Assembly: GCA_019419645.1 (NCBI GenBank)
Contig: DXZN01000019.1
Coordinates: 1 to 7,681 of the forward strand
Length of the DNA: 7,681 nucleotides
Direction of reading: 5' to 3'
Source: Collinsella sp.
Lineage (GTDB): Bacteria; Actinomycetota; Coriobacteriia; Coriobacteriales; Coriobacteriaceae
The notes under the pieces are model-generated. The model had not been told where the DNA came from. It searched no databases and saw nothing but the letters and a program-made list of their open reading frames with translations. The position numbers and the translations under genes were made by a program. This document shows, piece by piece, positions 1-6,061 of this stretch (position 1 is its first letter; each line of letters opens with the position of its first letter).

Positions 1-73
1 TCGTTAGCTCAGTTGGTAGAGCAGGGGACTCTTAATCCCAAGGTCCAGGGTTCGAACCCCTGACGGCCCACCA
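1..73 (+). tRNA. tRNA-Lys (CTT anticodon), 5' end cut by window edge
   Basis: Decodes AAG lysine codons. The D arm (GCTC/GAGC at 7-10 and 19-22), anticodon loop 29-35 with CTT at 31-33, T arm (CAGGG/CCCTG with loop TTCGAAC, 46-62) and encoded CCA end (71-73) can all be folded by eye. The first three acceptor bases, GGG by comparison with the copy at 117-192, lie before the window. The base pair at the top of the anticodon stem is a G-A mismatch in both copies. The two copies differ at one position of the visible part, A56 here against C175 in the second, in the variable part of the T loop. Both should therefore work. Confidence 0.96.
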
Positions 74-86
74 CACGATATCTCCT

Positions 87-112
87 CTAAAGTCCGCCAT
101 AACGGACTTTAG
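87..112 (+). other. Perfect 10-bp hairpin between the two tRNA genes
   Basis: CTAAAGTCCG (87-96) and CGGACTTTAG (103-112) are exact reverse complements around the loop CCATAA. No run of T follows (CTTTGGG, then the next tRNA), so it is not a normal intrinsic terminator. It could be a processing signal in a tRNA-Lys co-transcript, or a weak or Rho-assisted terminator. The stem is seen directly; its role is inference. Confidence 0.6.
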
Positions 113-116
113 CTTT

Positions 117-192
117 GGGTCGTTAGCTCAGTTGGTAGAGCAGGGGACTCTTAATCCCAAGGTCCAGGGTTCGACCCCCTGACGGCCCACCA
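117..192 (+). tRNA. tRNA-Lys (CTT anticodon), second tandem copy
   Basis: A complete 76-base tRNA including the encoded CCA (190-192). The acceptor stem GGGTCGT pairs with ACGGCCC with one G-T wobble. The anticodon CTT is at 150-152 and the T loop is TTCGACC. It starts 43 bases after the first copy and is nearly identical to it, pointing to a tandem duplication. No separate promoter is visible in the spacer, so both copies probably come from one transcript that ends at the terminator just downstream. Confidence 0.97.
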
Positions 193-201
193 AAGATTGT
201 T

Positions 202-233
202 AAGACGGTCAACTTCGGTTGGCCGTCTTTTTT
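202..233 (+). terminator. Rho-independent terminator of the tRNA-Lys pair
   Basis: AAGACGGTCAAC and GTTGGCCGTCTT form a 12-bp stem with one G-T wobble, capped by the very stable C(TTCG)G tetraloop and followed by a run of six T. It starts ten bases after the CCA of the second tRNA, as expected for the end of a tRNA transcript. Confidence 0.95.
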
Positions 234-275
234 ATTAACCTCGCATGAGGCTGAACCCGTAAGGGCACAGACGCT

Positions 276-1136
276 TTACAAGTCGAGCCTGCCCTGGGGG
301 TCGGTGAATCCGTCTGTACCCTCCTTGAGCTTTTTCTCGTCTGCTTTCACGCGACGTTCGAGCTTCTTTGTATCTTCGGCAGGCGGTAGGTTCTCGGGTA
401 CAATTCCGCGGTCGATGAGGCTGCCACGCACGCTTGTGTTGTTCTCGACGTGCTCTTGCTTGATCTTGTCCAGACCGTACAGGTCGTGTTCCTCGGCGTT
501 GAAGGCCGTCATCGAGTTCGTAAGGTCCTTTGCTTTGATGAGGACATCGGCTAACCTGTCCGCCAATGCCGCGCTCTTGGGTATGCCGAGCTGCTGCTTC
601 ATTTCCGCCGTGCTTCTGCCGCCGAATAACGCTTCATCGCCCTTCGACTTGATGATCGCGAATCCTTTGGAGTCCACGCCGCGTTTGAATGCAATACCCG
701 AGAGCTGTTTCTCTGAATCGGATAGCGAGTGGCGCGCCTGTAAGCGCTGAATCTCTGCGAAGCGCTGCTCTATGAGCTCTTGGCGGCGCGTCTGCACGGC
801 AAAGTATGCTTGGGCGAGTGCAATCTCTGGCTTGTTTGAATCTCCGTTCTGGGCGATTAAATAGCATGCATAGCGCGTAAGCTTGTAGTCTTTAACCGCA
901 CGAGCGGCGACACCGGCAGTTACCATTTTCGTGGTGTCACGAAAATGGGAATCAACTGGAGTTTTATTTGTTTCGCACGAGACTTTTGCCCTCTTAAAAA
1001 CTTCGGCGAAGTTCTCCCATCGAGTGTATCCCATGGGTTCCATTAAATCGCGTGCGAGCCAATACTCAACGCCGTCTTCCACATTGGCGTAGCTATCAAG
1101 TTTGACACGCCACTTCTCGATATCTCTACTGTCCAT
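276..1136 (-). CDS. dinD: DinD-family DNA damage-inducible protein
   Basis: A 286-residue protein, close to the size of Escherichia coli DinD. The N-terminal part (about residues 20-110) is a BRO-N-like domain containing WLARDLMEPMGY. It is followed by the DinD hallmark block LTRYACYLIAQNGD (86-99) and FAVQTRRQEL (112-121). The charged C-terminal region (about 250-280) looks helical or coiled. E. coli DinD is SOS-induced and acts against RecA filaments; that activity is known for E. coli only and is transferred here by family. The ATG at 1134-1136 is preceded by a strong AGGAGG (1141-1146) at 4-base spacing. No LexA-type palindrome is seen upstream, so SOS control is not supported by this sequence. 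Codon use is more mixed and AT-rich than in the Fe-S genes to the right, which fits more recent acquisition beside the tRNA genes. The gene is convergent with the tRNAs. Confidence 0.88.
   Translation of the reverse strand: MDSRDIEKWRVKLDSYANVEDGVEYWLARDLMEPMGYTRWENFAEVFKRAKVSCETNKTPVDSHFRDTTKMVTAGVAARAVKDYKLTRYACYLIAQNGDSNKPEIALAQAYFAVQTRRQELIEQRFAEIQRLQARHSLSDSEKQLSGIAFKRGVDSKGFAIIKSKGDEALFGGRSTAEMKQQLGIPKSAALADRLADVLIKAKDLTNSMTAFNAEEHDLYGLDKIKQEHVENNTSVRGSLIDRGIVPENLPPAEDTKKLERRVKADEKKLKEGTDGFTDPQGRLDL
923..948. repeat. 11-bp perfect inverted repeat inside dinD
   Basis: CCATTTTCGTG (923-933) and CACGAAAATGG (938-948) are exact reverse complements around the 4-base loop GTGT. The palindrome encodes the SHFRDTTKMV stretch of DinD. 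It can form a hairpin in the mRNA or a cruciform in DNA. It may be a coding coincidence, since this peptide is conserved in the family. Confidence 0.6.
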
Positions 1137-1219
1137 ATCTCCTCCTCGCTGGTCTATTGTCTATGCAGGCTTTGCACGCTCTGTATTCGGAATAAGGATA
1201 CGCTGCCGTGCGGACACGA

Positions 1220-1255
1220 ATGGGCCCCGTGCCACTTCGAGCTCACGGGGCCCAT
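1220..1255 (-). terminator. GC-rich 12-bp hairpin between the oxidoreductase gene and dinD; possible terminator
   Basis: ATGGGCCCCGTG (1220-1231) and CACGGGGCCCAT (1244-1255) form a perfect 12-bp stem with a 12-base loop. It lies 42 bases beyond the stop of the FAD oxidoreductase and 83 bases before the dinD start, so it could end the first transcript or sit in the dinD leader. Neither strand has a T run after the stem, so it is not a standard intrinsic terminator. Confidence 0.4.
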
Positions 1256-1297
1256 AGATATCGATTAGTTGTGTTCTGCTTTAGATAGGTGTCCAGT

Positions 1298-2824
1298 TTA
1301 ATTCGCTCGATAGTGCGAGCCCAGGCTTTCGGTTCGGTTGCGCATGGCTTTGACCATTTCCTGTGCTAGTTGAATCTGCGACTGTATGCGGGCGAGCGCA
1401 GCGATTTCGCTGTCGTTGGCATGCGGCTTATTTAGAGCTGTGGCATCATCTTGAATGTTTTCAAGCTCGTGTAGTGCCTCGGATAGGCCTGTTTCGGTCC
1501 TGTTGATCATGCAATAGGTGCTCATCGTGTGCCTTAGGCTGTGTGTCAGGCGTTCGGCATCTGTTGCGGCTATGCCGTACTGGGGGAGGGCGATATCCGC
1601 CTTCAGGGCTGTCTCGGGCTCTTTCTGTGCTGCTTGGGCTGCCGATGCGCCTGCGATGCGCCCGAACACGATGCCGTTGGCGCTTGACAAGCCACCAATG
1701 CGGTCGGCGCCGTGCATGCCGCCTGTCGCCTCGCCGCAAGCGTAGAGGCCCTCAACGCCCGTTTGCGCGGTCTTATCGATCTTGATGCCGCCGTTAGCGG
1801 CGTGGGCATACATCGCAACGCGCATCTCGTCAGTCGGGGCGATGCCGTGCTCGTCTTGCAGCCAGGTGGCAAAGGTCTGCACAAACTCTGGGACATCCTC
1901 GCGGGGAAAGTCGTAGTGGAGTGCCAGGCCTTCGACACCTGCCTGATCGATGACGAGATCGATGGCGCTGGAAGCCAGGCGCGAAGTGAAGGGACCGTAT
2001 CCGGAGCGTTGCTCAAGCAGGTCGTCCAGCTTGTCGTCGGCAATATCTACCGGCTGGTCTACATGTACGTAGCGCCAGGTTTTCTCGTTGAAGACCAGGT
2101 TGCGCTTGGGCTCGATGAAACCGGGCATCATCTGCATGAACTCTATATTAGTAAGTGTTGCGCCGTGCGCCAGCGCGATGGCCTGCGAGGAGCTGAGCAC
2201 ATCAGCCGACGTAAGGCTGCGCTCGAACAGGCCGCCTGTGCCACCGGTTGCGATGATCGTGGCCTTGGCAGCAAAGGGCACGATTCGATTTTCGGTGAGG
2301 TCGTAGAGCACGGTTCCGGTTATTCTACCGTTCGTGTCCTCAACAAGGTCGATAAGCTCATAGCGGGGGAGCAGGCGAATGCCGAGTGACTCGATTCGGG
2401 TCGTCAGAGCGTCCTCAAGGGGCTTGCGGGTGAGGCCGCGCCACATGCGCGTCTTGTGGTCAAAGCAGGGGATAAACTGCTTTTGCTGGGCGCTCTCGGC
2501 ATTTTGTGGGCGTTGAAGTTCAACACCCAGATCCCGTTCGAGCCATGTAATTGCCTGGGGAATGCCGCGGACAAACGTCTGGACAAGCTCGGGGTCGGCG
2601 ACGCCGCCACCAACGGTCTGGATGGTGTCGATGAGGTCTTGTTCGTCGTCTTCGTTAACGGGTCCGATAAGCCCCAGGCCCCAGGTTCCGGGGAAGAAGC
2701 TCGATCCACTCATAGTCTTGCCGGCGCTTGCCACAGTGACGGTTGCACCCGTGCGTGCCGCTTCGATGGCGGCGCAAAGTCCCGCAATGCCAGATCCAAT
2801 TACCAGTACATCAGTCGATTCCAT
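1298..2824 (-). CDS. FAD-dependent oxidoreductase, fumarate reductase / L-aspartate oxidase-like
   Basis: A 508-residue soluble flavoprotein with no signal peptide. The dinucleotide-binding motif GSGIAGL is at residues 10-16, ATGGTGGLF at 192-200, and the C-terminal FAD signature LYACGEATGGMHGADRIGG at 360-378. The order matches the flavoprotein family of SdhA/FrdA and NadB. The usual QFHPT substrate-site motif is replaced by QMMPG (231-235), so the conserved His is absent. R282 in GPFTSRLASSAID may be the conserved catalytic Arg, and NGG (344-346) matches the family's other active-site loop. The substrate therefore cannot be assigned as fumarate or aspartate. No nadA/nadC or membrane-anchor genes are adjacent. 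The ATG at 2822-2824 was chosen over an upstream in-frame ATG at 2881 because an AAAGGA ribosome site lies 5 bases before it and the FAD motif starts right after. It appears to be a single-gene transcript. Confidence 0.85.
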   Translation of the reverse strand: MESTDVLVIGSGIAGLCAAIEAARTGATVTVASAGKTMSGSSFFPGTWGLGLIGPVNEDDEQDLIDTIQTVGGGVADPELVQTFVRGIPQAITWLERDLGVELQRPQNAESAQQKQFIPCFDHKTRMWRGLTRKPLEDALTTRIESLGIRLLPRYELIDLVEDTNGRITGTVLYDLTENRIVPFAAKATIIATGGTGGLFERSLTSADVLSSSQAIALAHGATLTNIEFMQMMPGFIEPKRNLVFNEKTWRYVHVDQPVDIADDKLDDLLEQRSGYGPFTSRLASSAIDLVIDQAGVEGLALHYDFPREDVPEFVQTFATWLQDEHGIAPTDEMRVAMYAHAANGGIKIDKTAQTGVEGLYACGEATGGMHGADRIGGLSSANGIVFGRIAGASAAQAAQKEPETALKADIALPQYGIAATDAERLTHSLRHTMSTYCMINRTETGLSEALHELENIQDDATALNKPHANDSEIAALARIQSQIQLAQEMVKAMRNRTESLGSHYRAN

Positions 2825-3012
2825 CGGATTCCTTTCTCGTCCGGCGCATTGTCGCACGGGTGATCGGCAATGGGGCCGCAAAGACTCGGCAAATCGGTAA
2901 AGGGCACATATGGCAGGTGGGCGTCATGGGCGTTCTGATGCTCCATTTCATCACATCTCGTATATCGCCCCAACTGATATATTGGCGTTAGCCACCCTGC
3001 AGCAGCGCAAAC

Positions 3013-3045
3013 AAAAAGAGCCGCTACCTCGAAAGGTAGCGGCTC
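3013..3045 (-). terminator. Rho-independent terminator of the NifU-like/GGGtGRT operon
   Basis: GAGCCGCTACCT (3018-3029) and its exact complement (3034-3045) form a 12-bp stem with a 4-base loop. Read on the minus strand it is followed by TTTTT (3017-3013). It starts 35 bases past the stop codon of the GGGtGRT gene, separating this operon from the oxidoreductase gene downstream. Confidence 0.93.
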
Positions 3046-3080
3046 CAAAGCTCAACTATATGAGCATCGCACGGGCGCGA

Positions 3081-4085
3081 TTAGGCCTTGAGGGCCTCCT
3101 CGACGGCGACAGCGCAGGCGACGGTGGCACCGACCATGGGGTTGTTGCCCATGCCGATGAGGCCCATCATGTCGACGTGCGCAGGCACGGAGGAAGAACC
3201 GGCGAACTGGGCGTCGGAGTGCATGCGACCCATGGTGTCGGTCATGCCGTAAGAGGCAGGGCCGGCGCCCATGTTGTCCGGGTGCAGGGTACGGCCAGTG
3301 CCGCCACCAGAAGCGACGGAGAAGTACTTCTTGCCAGCCTCGAGGCGCTCCTTCTTGTAGGTGCCAGCGACGGGGTGCTGGAAGCGCGTGGGGTTGGTGG
3401 AGTTACCGGTGATCGAGATGTCGACGTTCTCGTGCCACATGATGGCAACGCCCTCGCGGACGTCGTCGGAGCCGTAGCAGTTAACGGCAGCGCGGGGACC
3501 ATCGGAGTAGGGGATGGTCTCGACGACCTTGAGCTCGCCCGTGTAGTAGTCGAACTGGGTCTTCACATAGGTGAAGCCGTTGATGCGGGCGATGATCTGA
3601 GCGGCGTCCTTGCCCAGACCGTTGAGGATAACGCGCAGCGGCTTCTTGCGAGCCTTGTTGGCGTTCAGAGCCAGGCCGATAGCGCCCTCAGCGGCAGCGA
3701 AGGACTCGTGGCCAGCCAGGAAGGCGAAGCACTCGGTGTCGTCGGAGAGCAGCATAGCGCCCAGGTTGCCGTGGCCCAGACCGACCTTGCGGTCCTCGGC
3801 GACGGAGCCGGGAACGGTGAAGGCCTGGATGCCCTCGCCGATGATGGCGGCAGCCTCAGAAGCGGTCTTGGCGCCACGCTTGACAGCGAGAGCGCAACCG
3901 AGGGTGTAGGCCCACTCGGCGTTCTGGAAGGCGATGGACTGGGTGTTGTTGACGATCTCACGCGGGTTGAAGCCCTTGTCGGTGCAGATCTGCAGAGCTT
4001 CCTCGAGGGAGGCGATGCCGTTGTCGGCGAGGCACTTGTTGATCTTGTCAGCGCGGCGCTCGTAACCTTCGAACGTAACAGTCAT
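3081..4085 (-). CDS. GGGtGRT-family protein, function unknown
   Basis: A 334-residue soluble protein carrying the family-naming motif GGGTGRT at residues 260-266. Other glycine-rich stretches are GLGHGNLGAMLLS (102-114) and NGLGKDAAQIIARING (155-170), and the C-terminus is rich in Gly and Met (about 280-320). There is no signal peptide or membrane segment. The family is defined by sequence only; I know of no assigned reaction. It is typically found beside a NifU-like Fe-S scaffold gene, as here: the scaffold ends 18 bases upstream and the two are clearly co-transcribed. The start is firm, with GGGAGG (4095-4100) 9 bases before the ATG. Codon choice is extremely restricted (almost only AAG for Lys and AAC for Asn), unlike dinD, which suggests high expression. 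A role in Fe-S cluster handling is inferred from the partner only. The glycine-rich motif could bind a nucleotide or phosphate, but this is speculation. Confidence 0.92.
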   Translation of the reverse strand: MTVTFEGYERRADKINKCLADNGIASLEEALQICTDKGFNPREIVNNTQSIAFQNAEWAYTLGCALAVKRGAKTASEAAAIIGEGIQAFTVPGSVAEDRKVGLGHGNLGAMLLSDDTECFAFLAGHESFAAAEGAIGLALNANKARKKPLRVILNGLGKDAAQIIARINGFTYVKTQFDYYTGELKVVETIPYSDGPRAAVNCYGSDDVREGVAIMWHENVDISITGNSTNPTRFQHPVAGTYKKERLEAGKKYFSVASGGGTGRTLHPDNMGAGPASYGMTDTMGRMHSDAQFAGSSSVPAHVDMMGLIGMGNNPMVGATVACAVAVEEALKA

Positions 4086-4103
4086 AGTTATTTCCCTCCC
4101 TTT

Positions 4104-4838
4104 CTACTCGTGAACCGGGAACACGCTGGCGACGGAGTGAGTCTCCTCGTCGGTGCGCGGGTCGATGTACTTGGCAGCGTTCTCCCACTGACCATAGTGG
4201 CCCATAGCGCCAGCGATGGCCTCCTCGGGGGTCTTGCCGGCCTTGACGGCGTCGGTGAACTTGCCGAGGTTCAGGAACTCGAATGCGATGATCTCGTTCT
4301 TGTCGTTGAGAGCCATGCGGGTGACGTAGCCCTGAGCGAGCTCGAGGTAACGAGCGCCCTTGGCCTTGGTGCCGAACATGGTGCCGACCTGAGAGCGAAG
4401 GCCCTTGCCGAGGTCGTCGAGGGAGGCGCCCACGGGCAGGCCGCCCTCGGAGAACGCGGTCTGGCTGCGGCCGTAAACGATCTGCAGGAAGATCTCGCGC
4501 ATAGCAACGTTGATGGCGTCGCAGACGAGGTCGGTGTTGAGGGCCTCGAGGATGGTCTTACCGGGAAGGATCTCGGAAGCCATGGCGGCAGAGTGGGTCA
4601 TGCCCGAGCAGCCGATGGTCTCAACGAGGGCCTCCTCGATGATGCCGTCCTTGACGTTGAGCGTGAGCTTGCAGGCGCCCTGCTGAGGTGCGCACCAACC
4701 CACACCGTGCGTAAGACCGGAGATGTCGGAAATCTCCTTAGCCTGGACCCACTTGCCCTCCTCGGGGATGGGTGCGGGGCCGTGGTATGCACCCTTGGCA
4801 ACGGGGCACATGTTCTCCACTTCCTGTGAGTACTGCAT
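4104..4838 (-). CDS. NifU/IscU-like iron-sulfur cluster assembly scaffold (GGGtGRT partner)
   Basis: A 244-residue protein with a NifU/IscU-type N-terminal scaffold domain and an extra C-terminal region of about 100 residues not found in plain IscU. Cysteines lie at residues 11 (MCPVAKG), 49 and 56 (WCAPQQGACKL), 77 (GCSG) and 106. C56 and C77 fit the first and second scaffold cysteines of IscU/NifU. The CGD motif with its Asp is absent, and the third ligand is not in the usual place, so cluster ligation must differ. IscU-type proteins hold nascent Fe-S clusters; this subfamily's client is unknown. The ATG at 4836-4838 was chosen because a GAGGAG ribosome site lies a few bases upstream and the family-typical N-terminus starts there; an in-frame extension to 4922 has neither. 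It is the first gene of the operon and shares the strong codon bias of the GGGtGRT gene. Confidence 0.9.
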   Translation of the reverse strand: MQYSQEVENMCPVAKGAYHGPAPIPEEGKWVQAKEISDISGLTHGVGWCAPQQGACKLTLNVKDGIIEEALVETIGCSGMTHSAAMASEILPGKTILEALNTDLVCDAINVAMREIFLQIVYGRSQTAFSEGGLPVGASLDDLGKGLRSQVGTMFGTKAKGARYLELAQGYVTRMALNDKNEIIAFEFLNLGKFTDAVKAGKTPEEAIAGAMGHYGQWENAAKYIDPRTDEETHSVASVFPVHE

Positions 4839-5241
4839 GCCTCTCCTCTCTATCGTGTTGGCGTCCCGTCTGGGGGTCGTGGCTGGCGATTGCCGGGCGA
4901 CCCTTCGAAAGGGACATGACATGCAGCCCCTATAATACCGCGAAATGCACGGAATATTCGGCGAACGGCTCAGTTTTCGTAGCGAGAAGTCCGGAAGTTT
5001 AAATTGAAACGGTTTAACTCTATGTTCTGTGGTCGCGAACTTCCGTAGAGGGGGTTCGTCTTGGGCAAGCTTTTGGTCAGCTCTTGTAAGCGTTGCAGGG
5101 GCTGACCTGTTGCAACGGTGCCGTTCGCCGCCTATTTACTGCCTTTGGCCGCGCGAGTCTATTGTTTTGCGTGGATGTTTTGATGGCACGCTTCAATCGT
5201 GCTGTATTGGATGGCAAGCAGATCCCGGCGAAGGGAGCGCC
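4839..5241. promoter_or_regulatory. Divergent intergenic region between the NifU-like operon and the RAYT gene
   Basis: No gene is supported in these 403 bases. For the minus-strand operon the best -10 candidate is TATTAT (4937-4932 read on the minus strand), about 95 bases before the start; no good -35 box is seen. Just upstream of it is an 8-bp palindrome GAATATTC (4952-4959). CCCTTCGAAAGGG (4901-4913) is a small hairpin in the leader. At 5007-5015 lies AAACGGTTT, an inverted repeat reminiscent of LacI-type operators, in an AT-rich patch (4997-5020) that could hold a promoter in either direction. A long hairpin at 5075-5107 is listed separately. All promoter calls are by eye. Confidence 0.35.
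5075..5107 (+). repeat. 14-bp hairpin upstream of the RAYT gene
   Basis: GGTCAGCTCTTGTA (5075-5088) pairs along its whole length with TGCAGGGGCTGACC (5094-5107), leaving a 5-base loop. Three of the 14 pairs are G-U wobbles on the plus strand and become A-C mismatches on the minus strand, so the fold favours a plus-strand RNA or single strand. No T run follows, so it is not a standard terminator. It sits 134 bases before the RAYT start and could be a leader structure or a REP-like palindrome. Confidence 0.55.
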
Positions 5242-6054
5242 ATGCAGCGCGTTTGGAGAACGGTTACCGGCTTTTACCATGTCTGTGCCCGCGGTACGGG
5301 CAAGCAGCTCATCTTTGAGGGCGATGAAGACCGGTGGGAGTTTTTGGAGTTGATGCGCGACTGCTGCCGGGAGGCAGGCGTCACGGTTATCGCTTGGTGT
5401 CTTATGGGCAATCACGTGCATCTGGTGCTGGCAGATTACGAGGACGCGATGAGCGCGGCGATGCACCGGCTGCTTTTGACGTACGCGCGGCGGTTCAATA
5501 AACGCACGGGGCGCACAGGTCATCTGTTCCAGAACCGTTTTGACCGGCGCTCGCTCGATACCGACTGGCAGGTGATGGAGGCTATTCGCTCCGTACACGC
5601 CGATCCACAGGAGGCGGGCGTTGGCCTAATCGAGCGTTATCCCTGGAGCAGCTTTGCGGAGCATTTGCGCGCTTACGACGGTGACGCGGCTGATGTCGCG
5701 AGGGGATTTTCTGATCCTTCTTGCGTGCTTGAGCTCTTTGGTTCTGCCGAGGGCTTTATTGCCTATTCACTTTCGACGCCCGACGGCGGCGAGCCAGCGC
5801 TGGGCGATATGAAAGAGACGGAGTGGGAACGCCACGCCTTTGCCGGCAAGATGGCTAAGGAACTCGGGGTTCCGCTTCGCGGGGTTAAAGCCGCACCGCC
5901 GGCGCAGCGCGATACCGTTATTTTTGGATTGCACGATGCCGGTTTCACGGTGCGCCAGATTGAGCGCTATACCGGGATTGGCAAAAGTACCGTCTCTCGT
6001 ATTGTGCGTGCCCGCGCGCGGACGGCGATGCGGACTGGCGGAAACGTGATGTAG
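5242..6054 (+). CDS. RAYT-like (REP-associated) Y1 HUH transposase with a Ser in place of the catalytic Tyr
   Basis: A 270-residue protein of the IS200-like Y1 transposase fold. Y1 enzymes cut and join single-stranded DNA using an HUH metal site and a tyrosine nucleophile; RAYTs act on REP palindromes. The HUH motif is intact in MGNHVHLVL (H58, H60). The RAYT block GRTGHLFQNRF (90-100) and ERYPWSSF (131-138) are conserved. Where relatives read RYIHLNP, with the nucleophilic Tyr, this protein reads RSVHADP (116-122), so Ser117 takes the Tyr place. Residues about 222-258 form a C-terminal helix-turn-helix (GFTVRQIERYTGIGKSTVSRIV), seen in some RAYT groups and likely to bind DNA. The ATG at 5242 follows AGGGAG (5232-5237); the longer in-frame start at 5029 lies outside the homologous region. 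No IS ends, target duplications or tnpB are seen, fitting a single-copy domesticated gene rather than an insertion sequence. Confidence 0.85.
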   Translation: MQRVWRTVTGFYHVCARGTGKQLIFEGDEDRWEFLELMRDCCREAGVTVIAWCLMGNHVHLVLADYEDAMSAAMHRLLLTYARRFNKRTGRTGHLFQNRFDRRSLDTDWQVMEAIRSVHADPQEAGVGLIERYPWSSFAEHLRAYDGDAADVARGFSDPSCVLELFGSAEGFIAYSLSTPDGGEPALGDMKETEWERHAFAGKMAKELGVPLRGVKAAPPAQRDTVIFGLHDAGFTVRQIERYTGIGKSTVSRIVRARARTAMRTGGNVM

Positions 6055-6061
6055 GGTCGCC

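Noticed and set aside
1..240. Phage or island attachment site at the tRNA-Lys genes
   Set aside because: Both copies are full-length tRNAs, no integrase is in the window, and no further copy of the tRNA 3' end is seen beyond dinD. A simple tandem duplication explains the data.
2825..2881. Upstream in-frame ATG start for the FAD oxidoreductase
   Set aside because: The added 19 residues are basic and Cys-containing and not family-like. The internal ATG has the ribosome site and starts just before the FAD motif, as in homologues.
2800..3048. An 82-codon minus-strand open frame upstream of and overlapping the oxidoreductase gene
   Set aside because: Its first codons are the terminator stem of the preceding operon, and it overlaps the true start of the flavoprotein in another frame.
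2910..4829. A 639-codon open frame on the plus strand across the NifU-like/GGGtGRT operon
   Set aside because: It is fully antisense to two well-supported genes, has low-complexity Val/Gly/Leu-rich content, and no recognisable domain. It is open because the strong codon bias of the real genes removes stops on the other strand.
5036..5058. CGAAC ... GTTCG inverted pair resembling a LexA box
   Set aside because: The half-sites are 13 bases apart instead of the 4 required, so it does not fit a LexA operator.
5029..5241. N-terminal extension of the RAYT gene to an ATG at 5029
   Set aside because: The extra 71 residues contain no family sequence and run through the 5075-5107 hairpin. The ATG at 5242 has a ribosome site and matches the family start.
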